Below are positions 37,285 through 45,333 of a stretch of 56,449 nucleotides of DNA, in pieces; within the stretch, counting starts at the first letter, position 1, and every line of letters starts with the position of its first letter. Made by a program: the position numbers and the translations under genes. Below the pieces are notes generated by a model. It was not told where the DNA came from and ran no database searches. It saw nothing but the letters and a program-made list of their open reading frames with translations. Origin of the DNA: Planctomycetota bacterium (GTDB lineage: Bacteria; Planctomycetota; PUPC01; JACPCR01); assembly GCA_027625095.1 (NCBI GenBank), contig JAQBXN010000042.1:1-56449 (forward strand), read 5' to 3'.

Positions 37285-38301
37285 ATGCCTGACTCACATC
37301 CACTGGACGCAATCGAGCCCAAAATCAAAGTCACTGCGCAAGTTTCTCCGGAGCCCACTGATGACGACCTTGCATTCGTCAAACAGATGGGAGTGAAATA
37401 TGTGGTCGCATGGACGGACGCCGCGCACGCGTCATACGAATACTATGCGCGCTGCCGTGAGCGTTTTGAATCCGCCGGCCTGAAGCTCTACGGGCTGGGC
37501 AATCTCAATGTCCACAATCAAGAAGCGATCGTCCTGAACCTGCCTGGCCGTGATGAAAAGATCGAAGAATACAAACAGCACCTTCGAAACCTTGGTAAGG
37601 CTGGGATTCCTTACACCACTTACGCACACATGGGGAACGGTATCTGGAGCACCGAACCGGAACTGACCCGAGGCGGAGCCCGAGCCAGGGGATTTGACCT
37701 CTCAAAAGCAACGGTCGGCCACTGGCACAGACAAGAATATCCGATGCCGCTCTCACACGGCCGGCAGTTTTCCGAACAGGAGATCTGGGACAACTACGAG
37801 CACTTCATCCGCCAGGTCGCCCCGGTGGCTGAAGAGGTGAACGTCATGATCGGCGTTCATCCGGACGATCCTCCACAGCCGGAGCTTGCCGGTGTGCCAC
37901 GCTGTATTTTCAGCAGCTTTGACGGATACAAACAGGCGATGGAGATCGCTGACAGCCCCAACGTCGGTATCTGCTTTTGTGTTGGGTGCTGGCTTGAGGG
38001 TGGCGACCTTATGGGCAAGGGGACGGCGGAATCGATCCGCTACTTCGGAGAACGAAACAAAATCTTCAAAGTCCACTTCCGAAACGTTGATAAGCCCCTG
38101 CCGCATTTTGTGGAGACGTTCGTCGACGACGGTTACTACGATATGTATCAAGTCACCAAGGTGCTGCAGGAGGTCAGATTCAAAGGAGTCATGATCCCCG
38201 ATCACGTCCCCGGCATGGTCGGCGGAGCCACGGGCACTGCTTATACCATCGGGTATATGAATGCCCTGGTGAAAAGAGCAGAGGAGGAAGTGGGCGTCTA
38301 A
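37285..38301 (+). CDS. uxuA: D-mannonate dehydratase
   Basis: A 338-residue TIM-barrel enzyme that dehydrates D-mannonate to 2-keto-3-deoxygluconate (EC 4.2.1.8), a central step of hexuronate breakdown. Strong family stretches are SSFDGYKQAMEIADSPNVGI, CFCVGCWLEGGDLMGKG, KIFKVHFRNVDKPLPHFVET and FVDDGYYDMYQV, ending with VMIPDHVPGMVGG. His, Cys and Asp residues of the metal site fall in these motifs. GAGGGG lies eight bases before the ATG. It is divergent from the heparinase-like lyase gene. No uxaC or kdgK gene is in the window, so the pathway must be completed elsewhere. Its last bases overlap the end of the converging NHL-type gene. Confidence 0.93.
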   Translation: MPDSHPLDAIEPKIKVTAQVSPEPTDDDLAFVKQMGVKYVVAWTDAAHASYEYYARCRERFESAGLKLYGLGNLNVHNQEAIVLNLPGRDEKIEEYKQHLRNLGKAGIPYTTYAHMGNGIWSTEPELTRGGARARGFDLSKATVGHWHRQEYPMPLSHGRQFSEQEIWDNYEHFIRQVAPVAEEVNVMIGVHPDDPPQPELAGVPRCIFSSFDGYKQAMEIADSPNVGICFCVGCWLEGGDLMGKGTAESIRYFGERNKIFKVHFRNVDKPLPHFVETFVDDGYYDMYQVTKVLQEVRFKGVMIPDHVPGMVGGATGTAYTIGYMNALVKRAEEEVGV

Positions 38302-39371
38302 CCCACTTTCACCAGCTTCGTTACACGTCCGGTGACGACCCACTCGGCGACGAATATATTTCCGTCCTTATCAAAACATGCGTCGTGGGGATGGATGAAT
38401 TTGCCCGGCAGCCACTGGTCGCGCTGCCCTCTCATTTTGAAACCGGCGAGAGCCTTGGGACGCCACTCTTCGTCGTCACCGAGTTGGACGATCACCTTAT
38501 CATTCTTGTCGAGGAGCGTTATCCGGGCATGGAGATCAGGGACGAGCAAGACCTCGCCCCGTAAATCGATGTCGGCTGGGAACAGAAAGCCGTCAAGGGT
38601 TTTGAGATGTTTGCCTTCCATATCAAACCATTGGAGTCGTTTATTCGCGCGGTCAGCCACGACGAGCTTCGGAGTGCCATCACGGTCATCGAGCCACTGT
38701 CCGTGTGGCGTTTGAAATTTGCCATTCTCGGCACCGCCCCCTCCAAGTGTGCGAACGTATTTATCGTCTTTGTCGTACTGAAAAATAAAGTTGCTTCCGT
38801 AGCCATCGCCAAGGTAATAGCCGCCGTCCGGGCGGAAGCTCACGTTTGTTGGACAATACCTGCCGATGCCCTGTCCGTGATCTGCTTCGATGGCCTTGCG
38901 GTCTTTGTTCCAGACGACCTCTCCATCGAGTGTCATTTTGGTGAATGGCATGGATGAATCATTGGGCGAGAGGTAGAGGAACTCGCTATTGCCCTCCTTT
39001 CTGATATCGATGCCGTGCCCCCTGGCAGAATTACCTTTCACGTGTTCCTTGCCCATGCCTTTCACAAATTTGCCTTTGTCATCAAAGACGAAAATCGAGG
39101 TGGGCCCACCGTGATGGGTGATGTAAATCAGGCCCTGCGAATCGATAGCTGTGCCGTGGGTAGCGCCACCGTAATGATGACCTTCCGGAAGACTGTCCAT
39201 TCCCCAGTCGTGGATGCATTCGTAGGTGTATTCGCCGGTGCCGATGACGGCCTTTTTTGTGCCCGTCTTATCCTCCGCGTGGATAAAGTACGGGGTGGAG
39301 GCGGTAGAGGCTGTGACAGCCGCGGCGGTCTTGACAAATGCACGGCGTGAGGCCTTTTGTGGGTTTGACAT
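38298..39371 (-). CDS. Tat-exported NHL/6-bladed propeller protein
   Basis: A 357-residue exported protein with a twin-arginine signal (ASRRAFVKTAAAVTAST) followed by a beta-propeller of NHL/peptidylglycine-lyase type. Recurrent blades carry the G-x-I/L-Y-I/V and D-x-x-G patterns, for example HGTAIDSQGLIYITHHGG and HGQWLDDRDGTPKLVVADRANKRLQWF. Tat export implies folding, possibly with a metal, before transport. Ligand-binding or lyase activity cannot be decided. The Met at 39371, with GGAGA five to six bases upstream, is preferred over the one at 39398. The 3' end overlaps uxuA tail to tail by four bases. Confidence 0.85.
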   Translation of the reverse strand: MSNPQKASRRAFVKTAAAVTASTASTPYFIHAEDKTGTKKAVIGTGEYTYECIHDWGMDSLPEGHHYGGATHGTAIDSQGLIYITHHGGPTSIFVFDDKGKFVKGMGKEHVKGNSARGHGIDIRKEGNSEFLYLSPNDSSMPFTKMTLDGEVVWNKDRKAIEADHGQGIGRYCPTNVSFRPDGGYYLGDGYGSNFIFQYDKDDKYVRTLGGGGAENGKFQTPHGQWLDDRDGTPKLVVADRANKRLQWFDMEGKHLKTLDGFLFPADIDLRGEVLLVPDLHARITLLDKNDKVIVQLGDDEEWRPKALAGFKMRGQRDQWLPGKFIHPHDACFDKDGNIFVAEWVVTGRVTKLVKVG

Positions 39372-39415
39372 GTTTGTCTCCGAGGTAGTGGATGGCAAAA
39401 AATTGAAGTCTCAAC

Positions 39416-39474
39416 CCCAGGGCTGCTCGCTACGCTCGCGAACCCTGGGCTACGTTGTTAAACGTCTTCGACGT
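39416..39474. repeat. Palindromic intergenic repeat
   Basis: CCCAGGG (39416-39422) pairs with CCCTGGG (39443-39449) around a GCTCGCTACGCTCGCG core. A second small hairpin, ACGTC-ttc-GACGT, follows (39462-39474). Elements with this wording are scattered between genes in planctomycetal genomes as I remember them. The rest of the 270-bp gap (39372-39640) holds a short CATTACTCATTACTC tandem word (39586-39600) and no gene. Confidence 0.6.
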
Positions 39475-39640
39475 AAAGAAAAAAAGCAGGGCGAAAGCTC
39501 CCTCTCCAGGGGCTGCTGAAATGTCAGTATTCGATCTCAACATTGACCTGAAAATAAAGCAGGAAAGACCAGTAGGCGAGAGAGACATTACTCATTACTC
39601 AATTACACGACCGTATCCGGCACTGTGGCTGGAGTCCAAG

Positions 39641-40807
39641 TCACCTGGAGCGTTTCTGCCAGTAGGGGGACATCGCTCTCAATTGTTCGATGACTGGTGG
39701 AATCTGTTGCAGGAGATGATCTACCTCATTTTCGGTATTGGCCCGTGAGAATGAAAACCGAATGGCGCCGTGCGCAAGACTGTCAGGTTTGCCCATGGCG
39801 CGTAAGACGTAAGAGGGCTCGACCATGCTGGTGCTGCATGCGGAACCAGAGGAGGCGCATATACCGGCTTTCGAGAGCGCGAGAAGAATGGCTTCACCAT
39901 CAATGTAGGCAAAACTCACATTTGAAGTGTTTGTTACCCGCTCCGATTCCTGCCCATGAACTACACACTCGGGTATGCTGTTGAGTAGCTCTGTTTCGAA
40001 CCGATCTCGAAGTTTGCGGATTCGTTCAGCATCTCCTGTCCGTCTCCTGCTCAGTATCTCCATCGCTTTTCCCAGACCGACGATTGCAGGAGTGTTCTCC
40101 GTTCCGGGGCGGCGTGCTCTTTCCTGAGTTCCGCCGTAAAAGAGCGGCGAGAACCGGATGCCTTTTCTCAAGTACAAAAGTCCGCTGCCTTTTGGCCCGT
40201 GAAATTTATGTCCCGATATCGAAACGGCATCGGCCTGCCATTCGGTCGGATTCACTTCAATCCAACCCATGGCGATGGCGGCATTCACATGAAGGCGAGC
40301 GGAAGTGGCTGCTACGATTTCACCGATCTCCTTCATGGGCCAGATAACGCCCGTTTCATGATTCGCAGCGAGCAGGCTGACGAGTGCTGTGTCCTCTCGA
40401 ATCGAAGAAGACAACTCATCGAGATCCAGAAGCCCGTGCTCGTTTACGCCAAGGCGGGTGACTTCGTATTCCTGCTTCTCGAGTTTTTCGCACAGGCTTT
40501 TGACGGACAGATGTTCGACCGAGCTGGTGACAATGTGCCGTTTGTCCGGAGATGCCTTCAGGATGCCGAGAATGCCGAGATGACAGCTTTCAGTTCCCCC
40601 GCTGGTGAAAATGATCTCGCCGGGTGATACAGAAAGGCAGGAGGCTGCCTGTTCACGGGCGTCATCGATCAGCTTGCGTGCGAGTCGTCCCGGATAATGC
40701 AGGCTGGACGGGCTGGCGAACGCCTGTTGCTGGATTTGATTCATCAGGTCGGCCACTTCAGCGCCGGTCTGGGTCGTCGCGTTGTTGTCAACGTATACGA
40801 ATTCCAT
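39641..40807 (-). CDS. Cysteine desulfurase family protein with altered PLP-site residues
   Basis: A 388-residue class-V aminotransferase of the NifS/IscS type, which releases sulfur from cysteine for Fe-S clusters or thiolation. Expected features present: VYVDNNATT, the PLP lysine Lys201 in SGHKFHGPKG, and the catalytic Cys324 in SSGSACSTSMVEPSYVL. Unusually, the segment aligning with IscS HVDATQ reads HVNAAI: the Asp that pairs with the PLP ring nitrogen is Asn175 and the Gln near the PLP oxygen is Ile178. The usual NNE also reads NHE. It may be a specialised or weakened paralogue. Its ATG (40807) overlaps the kinase stop as TGATG, so the two are translationally coupled. No iscU or other Fe-S gene is nearby. 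Confidence 0.88.
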   Translation of the reverse strand: MEFVYVDNNATTQTGAEVADLMNQIQQQAFASPSSLHYPGRLARKLIDDAREQAASCLSVSPGEIIFTSGGTESCHLGILGILKASPDKRHIVTSSVEHLSVKSLCEKLEKQEYEVTRLGVNEHGLLDLDELSSSIREDTALVSLLAANHETGVIWPMKEIGEIVAATSARLHVNAAIAMGWIEVNPTEWQADAVSISGHKFHGPKGSGLLYLRKGIRFSPLFYGGTQERARRPGTENTPAIVGLGKAMEILSRRRTGDAERIRKLRDRFETELLNSIPECVVHGQESERVTNTSNVSFAYIDGEAILLALSKAGICASSGSACSTSMVEPSYVLRAMGKPDSLAHGAIRFSFSRANTENEVDHLLQQIPPVIEQLRAMSPYWQKRSR

Positions 40808-43800
40808 CACTCTTCATTGCCGGATTCAGCCAGCTTCTTGGAGATGGCCTCGAAATTCGCCATGGCTTCTTCTTCGCGCATGGCGCGGTTGTAGATGGCA
40901 AATCCCAGGATGCGACCGCCCCACTCCCTGTTCTCTTTGTACTCGTCTCCGAGGACGAAGAAGAATTCTTCCCAAGTGCTGAAGTCGCCCCGATATTCTT
41001 TGGTTTCAAGTTTCTTGGCTCCATTCAGCCAGCACACCAATTCATTTTCACCGTAGGACACGATGACATGGCAAAACATGTCTGGCGGGATGGCGCAGAG
41101 AGTCCTCTCGGTTCCGTTTCCCGTTGGCCCGCTCTCAGATGCACGAAGACGGAGGATCAAATTCTCGCCACTCTGACCGAGGGTGAAGTTTCGCGTACCG
41201 CCATCTAATGAGAAAGAAATGATTCGCGCCGGACCGACCTGCTTGAGGTTGTTAGGAATAAAGATGCCTTCAATGGTCAGCGCGCCCGTCTTACGGCAGG
41301 CCTCCAAAAGTGATTTATTGACTTGGGGGGCTGTAAATGCGCCGTTGGTTACCTGCAAAAGTCCGTCTTCCTGAACGCCCGCTTTGTCCCTTGGCGTGAG
41401 CTTGGTCAACCAGTCACTCTCGGCCTGGCCGGTGTTTCGATAGGGCTTTGCCAGCCAGCCGCAGACCAGGCCGTTATCAAATTTCGGCCAATGTGAGAAT
41501 GATTCGAGGATCTTTTTAATTTCATCCTTCCTGGCCTGGACGTAAAACGTCTCTCCAAATTTTTCAAGAAGCTCTTTGAACTCGGACTCAGCAGAAGCGT
41601 GCCCTCGCTGCAGGCTCTTGCTTGCAGACGCATCGAGCTTACGAGCCTTATCTTCCTCTTCCGCTTTTTCCCGACGCACCAGCAGGTCCTCAAGATGTGC
41701 AACCTCTGCTCCCTTCTGCTGGGCAGCGGCGATGTGTTTTCGCGTTGTGCTTTCCCGGGTTCTTTCACTGTAGATGCTGAAAAGCGCACGGATGATATCT
41801 ACTTCCGGCAAGGTCTTGTCCAATGCCCGCTGGGCAAGCCAAAGCCTTTCCGCCAGGCTCAACCGGTCTAAATAGACCTCAAGATTTTCAACCAGCTTGG
41901 ATTTGATGGATACACGGCCGTCCTTGACTCCCTCAAATGTTCCCTGCATACCGCCGATTACGATGGCCTGCCCTTTTTTGTAAGTAAGCAGACCTTCCTC
42001 AACCCTTCCCAGAAGGCCGAGCAAAAGCCTGATGTCGTCTTCGTCTTTTTTGAATTCGGCAAGAACCTGTTCCGTTTCAAACTTGCGCTTCGCCTTTTGG
42101 TGCATGGCAAGCGCCTTCTCGTAATCCTTCGCTGTGATTTCAACTGCGAGATCCATCCAGTGTCTGAGGTAAGCACTGCGCTCCGCGATGACAGCGATTG
42201 CAGACTGACGGTTTTTCAGGGCTTCCTTCAGCGGTGCTATCAGCTCTTCGGCCTTGAGTTTGATTTCGGCAACGCCGAACGCTGCCGCCTTTGTATAAAG
42301 ATCAACGGCCTTCTGAATATCGCCCGCATCTGCTGCAGCCCTGGCCTCTAAGTCCAGTTTTTCGAATGCCTTGTTTGCCACCCCTGCGACCAGAGCATTC
42401 AGCCCATCGACCTGCTTTTCCCACTTGGCATTTCGAAGAGCCTCGGGAAATTTCTTCAGCTCGGCCTGCGCCTGTGCGAATTGACTCTTTTCGAGCGACT
42501 TATTCACTTGATCGGCAATTGGTGCCAGAGCCTTTGAGGCGGCGGCATCCCACCGCTTTTCAATCCTGGCAATGGCCTGTCTGGCAAACTCTGCGGCAGG
42601 CTTTCCTTCGTACAACGCCAGGACTGCCTGGTAACGGTCCAGTTGCCCTTTGAGGTCATCGGGATTTTCTTCCTGGTACACTTTTGCAGCCTTGATTTGT
42701 TCCAGAAGTTCAACGGATTCAGGGACAGGGACGGGCTCGATCTCTAAGGCCGGTTCCGGAGCATCCGTATTGTCTGCCGCCGGTAAGGCACTGTCTGTAT
42801 TCGTACCAGGGGCATCGCTCGCAACTGCAGGCACGCTCCCGGGAATCGTTGTTGCAGGGGAGGGCGTCGGTTCCGGAGCAGAGTTGTTGAAAAACATAAA
42901 ATAACCACCGGCTGCAAGGGCGAGCATAGCGACCAGTCCGAGGATGCCGGCCGGGCTCTTCTTTTTGTCCTCCGCTCTCACTGCCTTTCGCCCTTCGATC
43001 GCTTCCCTTAGACCGGTGTAGGACTTTGCGGCCCTCGGCTTTTCGCCCTTCATTACCAGTTCCAAATCTTCAATGACTTCAGTTGGTGTCTGGTATCGCT
43101 TCGCGGGGTCCTTCTCCATCATTTTTTCGAGGACTTTGGAAGTCTCAGGTGAGACGGCTTCGTTGGCCTCATCCGCCAGAATGGCCTGCTCATGGATATG
43201 CAGGTGGAGAATGACACCTGCGGTTTCGCCCTTGAAAGGCGGTCTTCCTACCACTGAATGATAGAGAGTGGCGCCCAGTGAGTAGATGTCGGAGCGGATG
43301 TCGAGGCTCGCGCCCTTCGCCTGTTCCGGGCTGATGTAATCCGGGGTACCGATAATCGTGCCGGCCAGGGTGACGGTCGTATCGTCGGGGGCTTTGGCCA
43401 GCCCGAAGTCCGCTAGCTTTGGGATGCCTTCGTTGTCCAGAAGAATGTTGTCCGGCTTGATATCGCGATGGATCAGGCCGTTTATGTGGGCGTGTTCCAG
43501 CCCGTGCGCGATGTAATAGGTGATCTCAAGGGCGCGCCTTTCATCCAGGAAGCCCTGTCGCTTGATTGCGGCCTTCAAGGTCTCGCCTTCGACCAGTTCC
43601 ATCGCAAAATAGAAGTATCCATCAGCCTGGCCCACATCAATTGCTGAGACGATATTCGCGTGATTGAGCTTGCCCGCAGATTGCGCTTCCCGAAGGAACC
43701 GGCTGGTGTAAATTTGATTCTTGGAAAGTTTTGGAGAAAGGACCTTCAGCGCTACCCAGCGATCCGTCGACAGTTGCTTTGCCTTGAAAACCAGGCCCAT

Positions 43801-43923
43801 CCCACCTTTTCCGATTCTTTCGTCAAGCAGGTATCCACCGATCTTTTGGCCTTTGTTTTCAGCGTTCGACACATGCGATCTCGCGGAGAATGGAAAGGAA
43901 TGTTTTAGACCCTCCGGATGCAT
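40807..43923 (-). CDS. Membrane-anchored Ser/Thr protein kinase with LamG-like tail
   Basis: A 1038-residue Hanks-type kinase. The kinase domain (about 30-295) is complete: GKGGMG loop, Lys60 in VALKVL, Asp154 in HRDIKPDN, DFG at 172-174 and GTPDYISPEQ. A charged linker leads to one transmembrane helix (about 325-345), a Pro/Ala-rich stretch, long helical repeats (about 400-850) and a C-terminal concanavalin/LamG-like domain (about 870-1030) that probably lies outside the membrane and may bind ligand. This receptor-like layout is typical of Planctomycetota. The stop overlaps the start of the cysteine desulfurase gene. The start at 43923 lacks a clear Shine-Dalgarno and could be somewhat further in. 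Confidence 0.94.
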   Translation of the reverse strand: MHPEGLKHSFPFSARSHVSNAENKGQKIGGYLLDERIGKGGMGLVFKAKQLSTDRWVALKVLSPKLSKNQIYTSRFLREAQSAGKLNHANIVSAIDVGQADGYFYFAMELVEGETLKAAIKRQGFLDERRALEITYYIAHGLEHAHINGLIHRDIKPDNILLDNEGIPKLADFGLAKAPDDTTVTLAGTIIGTPDYISPEQAKGASLDIRSDIYSLGATLYHSVVGRPPFKGETAGVILHLHIHEQAILADEANEAVSPETSKVLEKMMEKDPAKRYQTPTEVIEDLELVMKGEKPRAAKSYTGLREAIEGRKAVRAEDKKKSPAGILGLVAMLALAAGGYFMFFNNSAPEPTPSPATTIPGSVPAVASDAPGTNTDSALPAADNTDAPEPALEIEPVPVPESVELLEQIKAAKVYQEENPDDLKGQLDRYQAVLALYEGKPAAEFARQAIARIEKRWDAAASKALAPIADQVNKSLEKSQFAQAQAELKKFPEALRNAKWEKQVDGLNALVAGVANKAFEKLDLEARAAADAGDIQKAVDLYTKAAAFGVAEIKLKAEELIAPLKEALKNRQSAIAVIAERSAYLRHWMDLAVEITAKDYEKALAMHQKAKRKFETEQVLAEFKKDEDDIRLLLGLLGRVEEGLLTYKKGQAIVIGGMQGTFEGVKDGRVSIKSKLVENLEVYLDRLSLAERLWLAQRALDKTLPEVDIIRALFSIYSERTRESTTRKHIAAAQQKGAEVAHLEDLLVRREKAEEEDKARKLDASASKSLQRGHASAESEFKELLEKFGETFYVQARKDEIKKILESFSHWPKFDNGLVCGWLAKPYRNTGQAESDWLTKLTPRDKAGVQEDGLLQVTNGAFTAPQVNKSLLEACRKTGALTIEGIFIPNNLKQVGPARIISFSLDGGTRNFTLGQSGENLILRLRASESGPTGNGTERTLCAIPPDMFCHVIVSYGENELVCWLNGAKKLETKEYRGDFSTWEEFFFVLGDEYKENREWGGRILGFAIYNRAMREEEAMANFEAISKKLAESGNEE

Positions 43924-44085
43924 TCGCCAGCACGGTCGTAAGCAATCGCGAAAGGAGCTGCAGACGATATCAATTAACCGGAGCGGCCTGTCGGAAACGA
44001 ATGGGTCGGCTTCGGGACAAACAGCAGTTCGGCTACACCTCTGTACCTATCACACTTGAATTCCAAATTGGTAAATTTTGCATCC

Positions 44086-44485
44086 CTAATACTACAGCGC
44101 TAGTTTTTCTCATGACTGGTCGTCTACAACTGCCCAACACTACAGAAGTGTCAAGTTTTCAGAGCGTCGGACTATCGTAGCTCTGGCCTCCAGGCCGGAG
44201 TGGTTTTTCCTGCGAGCCTTCGGCTCGAATAAACCGCCGCCCAGGAGGGCAGCGCTACGAGGGACCGCTCGATGGTTTGAGGCAAAGCTTCGCTAGCCTG
44301 TAAAGGAGAGACATATGACCGGCGATGGCGTCTGGGAGTGATGGAGTTCTTGAGTGTTGGGGCCGTCAACTACGGCGAGAGGCCGCCATTCTGCAGCATT
44401 CCAACACTCCAACACTCCGGCCCGCAGACGGAGACAGAGGCCAAACGCAACCCTGCTGGAGCAAAATCTAGCGCTGTAGTACTAA
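44086..44485. mobile_element. MITE-like element with terminal inverted repeats
   Basis: A ~400-bp non-coding segment bounded by inverted repeats: 44086-44107 and 44463-44485 share 14 perfect bp (TACTACAGCGCTAG) within about 19 of 22 matches. Inside are an imperfect long dyad (TCGTAGCTCTGGCCTCC against GGAGGGCAGCGCTACGA, about 44174-44260), a GAGCC-ttcg-GGCTC hairpin and a CCAACACTCCAACACTCC word. There is no transposase and only tiny open frames. Flanking target duplications were not evident. It fills most of the gap between the kinase and VOC genes (43924-44494); the remaining left part shows nothing. Confidence 0.5.
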
Positions 44486-44494
44486 TCCCCGGCT

Positions 44495-44896
44495 CTATTC
44501 CCCTATCAGCCAGGTCTGTGGGGTGGCGAGTTCGGCGCTGTTGCCTGCCGGGTCTCTGAAGAACATGGATCTGCCGCCGCTGGGCCAGAGGGCTTCATAT
44601 TCAACTTCCACGCCTTCCTTCTGAAGACGCTGCTTCCATGCGTCGTAGGTATCAGCAGAGATGGCGAATGCTACGTGTCCTTCACCGCGTGCGCCGTGGG
44701 TGGGGAATCCGTTCTCTTCCTGCCGGGTCTGATCCGGATTGAAAAGCAGGAACATCTGGTTGCCGCAACGAAAGAAGACGTGTCTGCCACTGACTTTCTT
44801 GAAGGTTTCGAGCCCCAGGACGCGGATGTAAAACTCCTCGGCGGCGTCCAGGTCGTCCACGTACAGGCAAGTTTCAAGGATGGACTGCACCTGCAT
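44495..44896 (-). CDS. VOC-superfamily (glyoxalase-like) protein
   Basis: A 133-residue single-domain vicinal-oxygen-chelate protein with two beta-alpha-beta-beta-beta halves: LETCLYVDDLDAAEEFYIRVLG, then GHVAFAISADTYDAWKQRL and FFRDPAGNSAELATP. Metal ligands of glyoxalase-type members would be the His in GHVAF and Glu in SAELA, so it may be a metal-dependent lyase, dioxygenase or resistance-type enzyme; the reaction is unknown. A GAGGGA Shine-Dalgarno sits seven bases before the ATG at 44896, ruling out the longer frame to 44914. It lies downstream of the cox terminator, so it has its own promoter. Confidence 0.9.
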   Translation of the reverse strand: MQVQSILETCLYVDDLDAAEEFYIRVLGLETFKKVSGRHVFFRCGNQMFLLFNPDQTRQEENGFPTHGARGEGHVAFAISADTYDAWKQRLQKEGVEVEYEALWPSGGRSMFFRDPAGNSAELATPQTWLIGE

Positions 44897-44972
44897 TTTA
44901 GTTCCCTCGGTCAAGTGGGTTCAGAACTCTTTGCCATCCTTACGAATATGTAACGCGTCTGTTTCAGAGCGC

Positions 44973-45004
44973 AAAAAAAAGACGGCCTTTGGCCGTCTTT
45001 TAGA
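44973..45004 (-). terminator. Intrinsic terminator of the cox operon
   Basis: GACGGCC-ttt-GGCCGTC extended by A/T pairs gives an 11-bp stem (44977-45001 region). On the minus strand it is followed by a run of eight T. It starts 16 bp after the last gene of the oxidase operon (stop at 45020), so it clearly ends that transcript. Confidence 0.93.
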
Positions 45005-45019
45005 AAATCTTGTCCCCTG

Positions 45020-45328
45020 CTATGGGGGGCTTAGAAGCCCGATGTCGAAGAGTGGAGGAACGAGAAGGATGCAGAACAGAACCAGCGGGAAGAGGGCGAT
45101 AATGAAGAAGTACTTGTCGATCTTGCCATCCCAATAGAGGTGCATGAAAAACGCTGCGACCAGAGACCCCTTGAAAGTGGCGATCAGGATACCGACGATC
45201 AGATTCATGGCCGTGCCCATGTCCCAAAATGAGACAAGCACCGTAAGAACAGTGCAGCCTATCAAGGTGATAAAGACTTTCCGGAAGATCGGATTGTGAT
45301 CGTGTTCGTCGTGATGTTCGTCACTCAT
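45020..45328 (-). CDS. Cytochrome c oxidase subunit IV (prokaryotic type)
   Basis: A 102-residue membrane protein with three predicted helices after a His/Asp/Glu-rich cytosolic start (SDEHHDEHDHNPIFRK). The pattern FKGSLVAAFFMHLYWDGK is characteristic of the COX4_pro / CtaF-like subunit of aa3 and caa3 oxidases, which stabilises the complex and takes no part in redox chemistry. It begins five bases after the subunit III stop codon and is the last gene of the operon. Confidence 0.9.
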   Translation of the reverse strand: MSDEHHDEHDHNPIFRKVFITLIGCTVLTVLVSFWDMGTAMNLIVGILIATFKGSLVAAFFMHLYWDGKIDKYFFIIALFPLVLFCILLVPPLFDIGLLSPP

Positions 45329-45333
45329 GGCGG

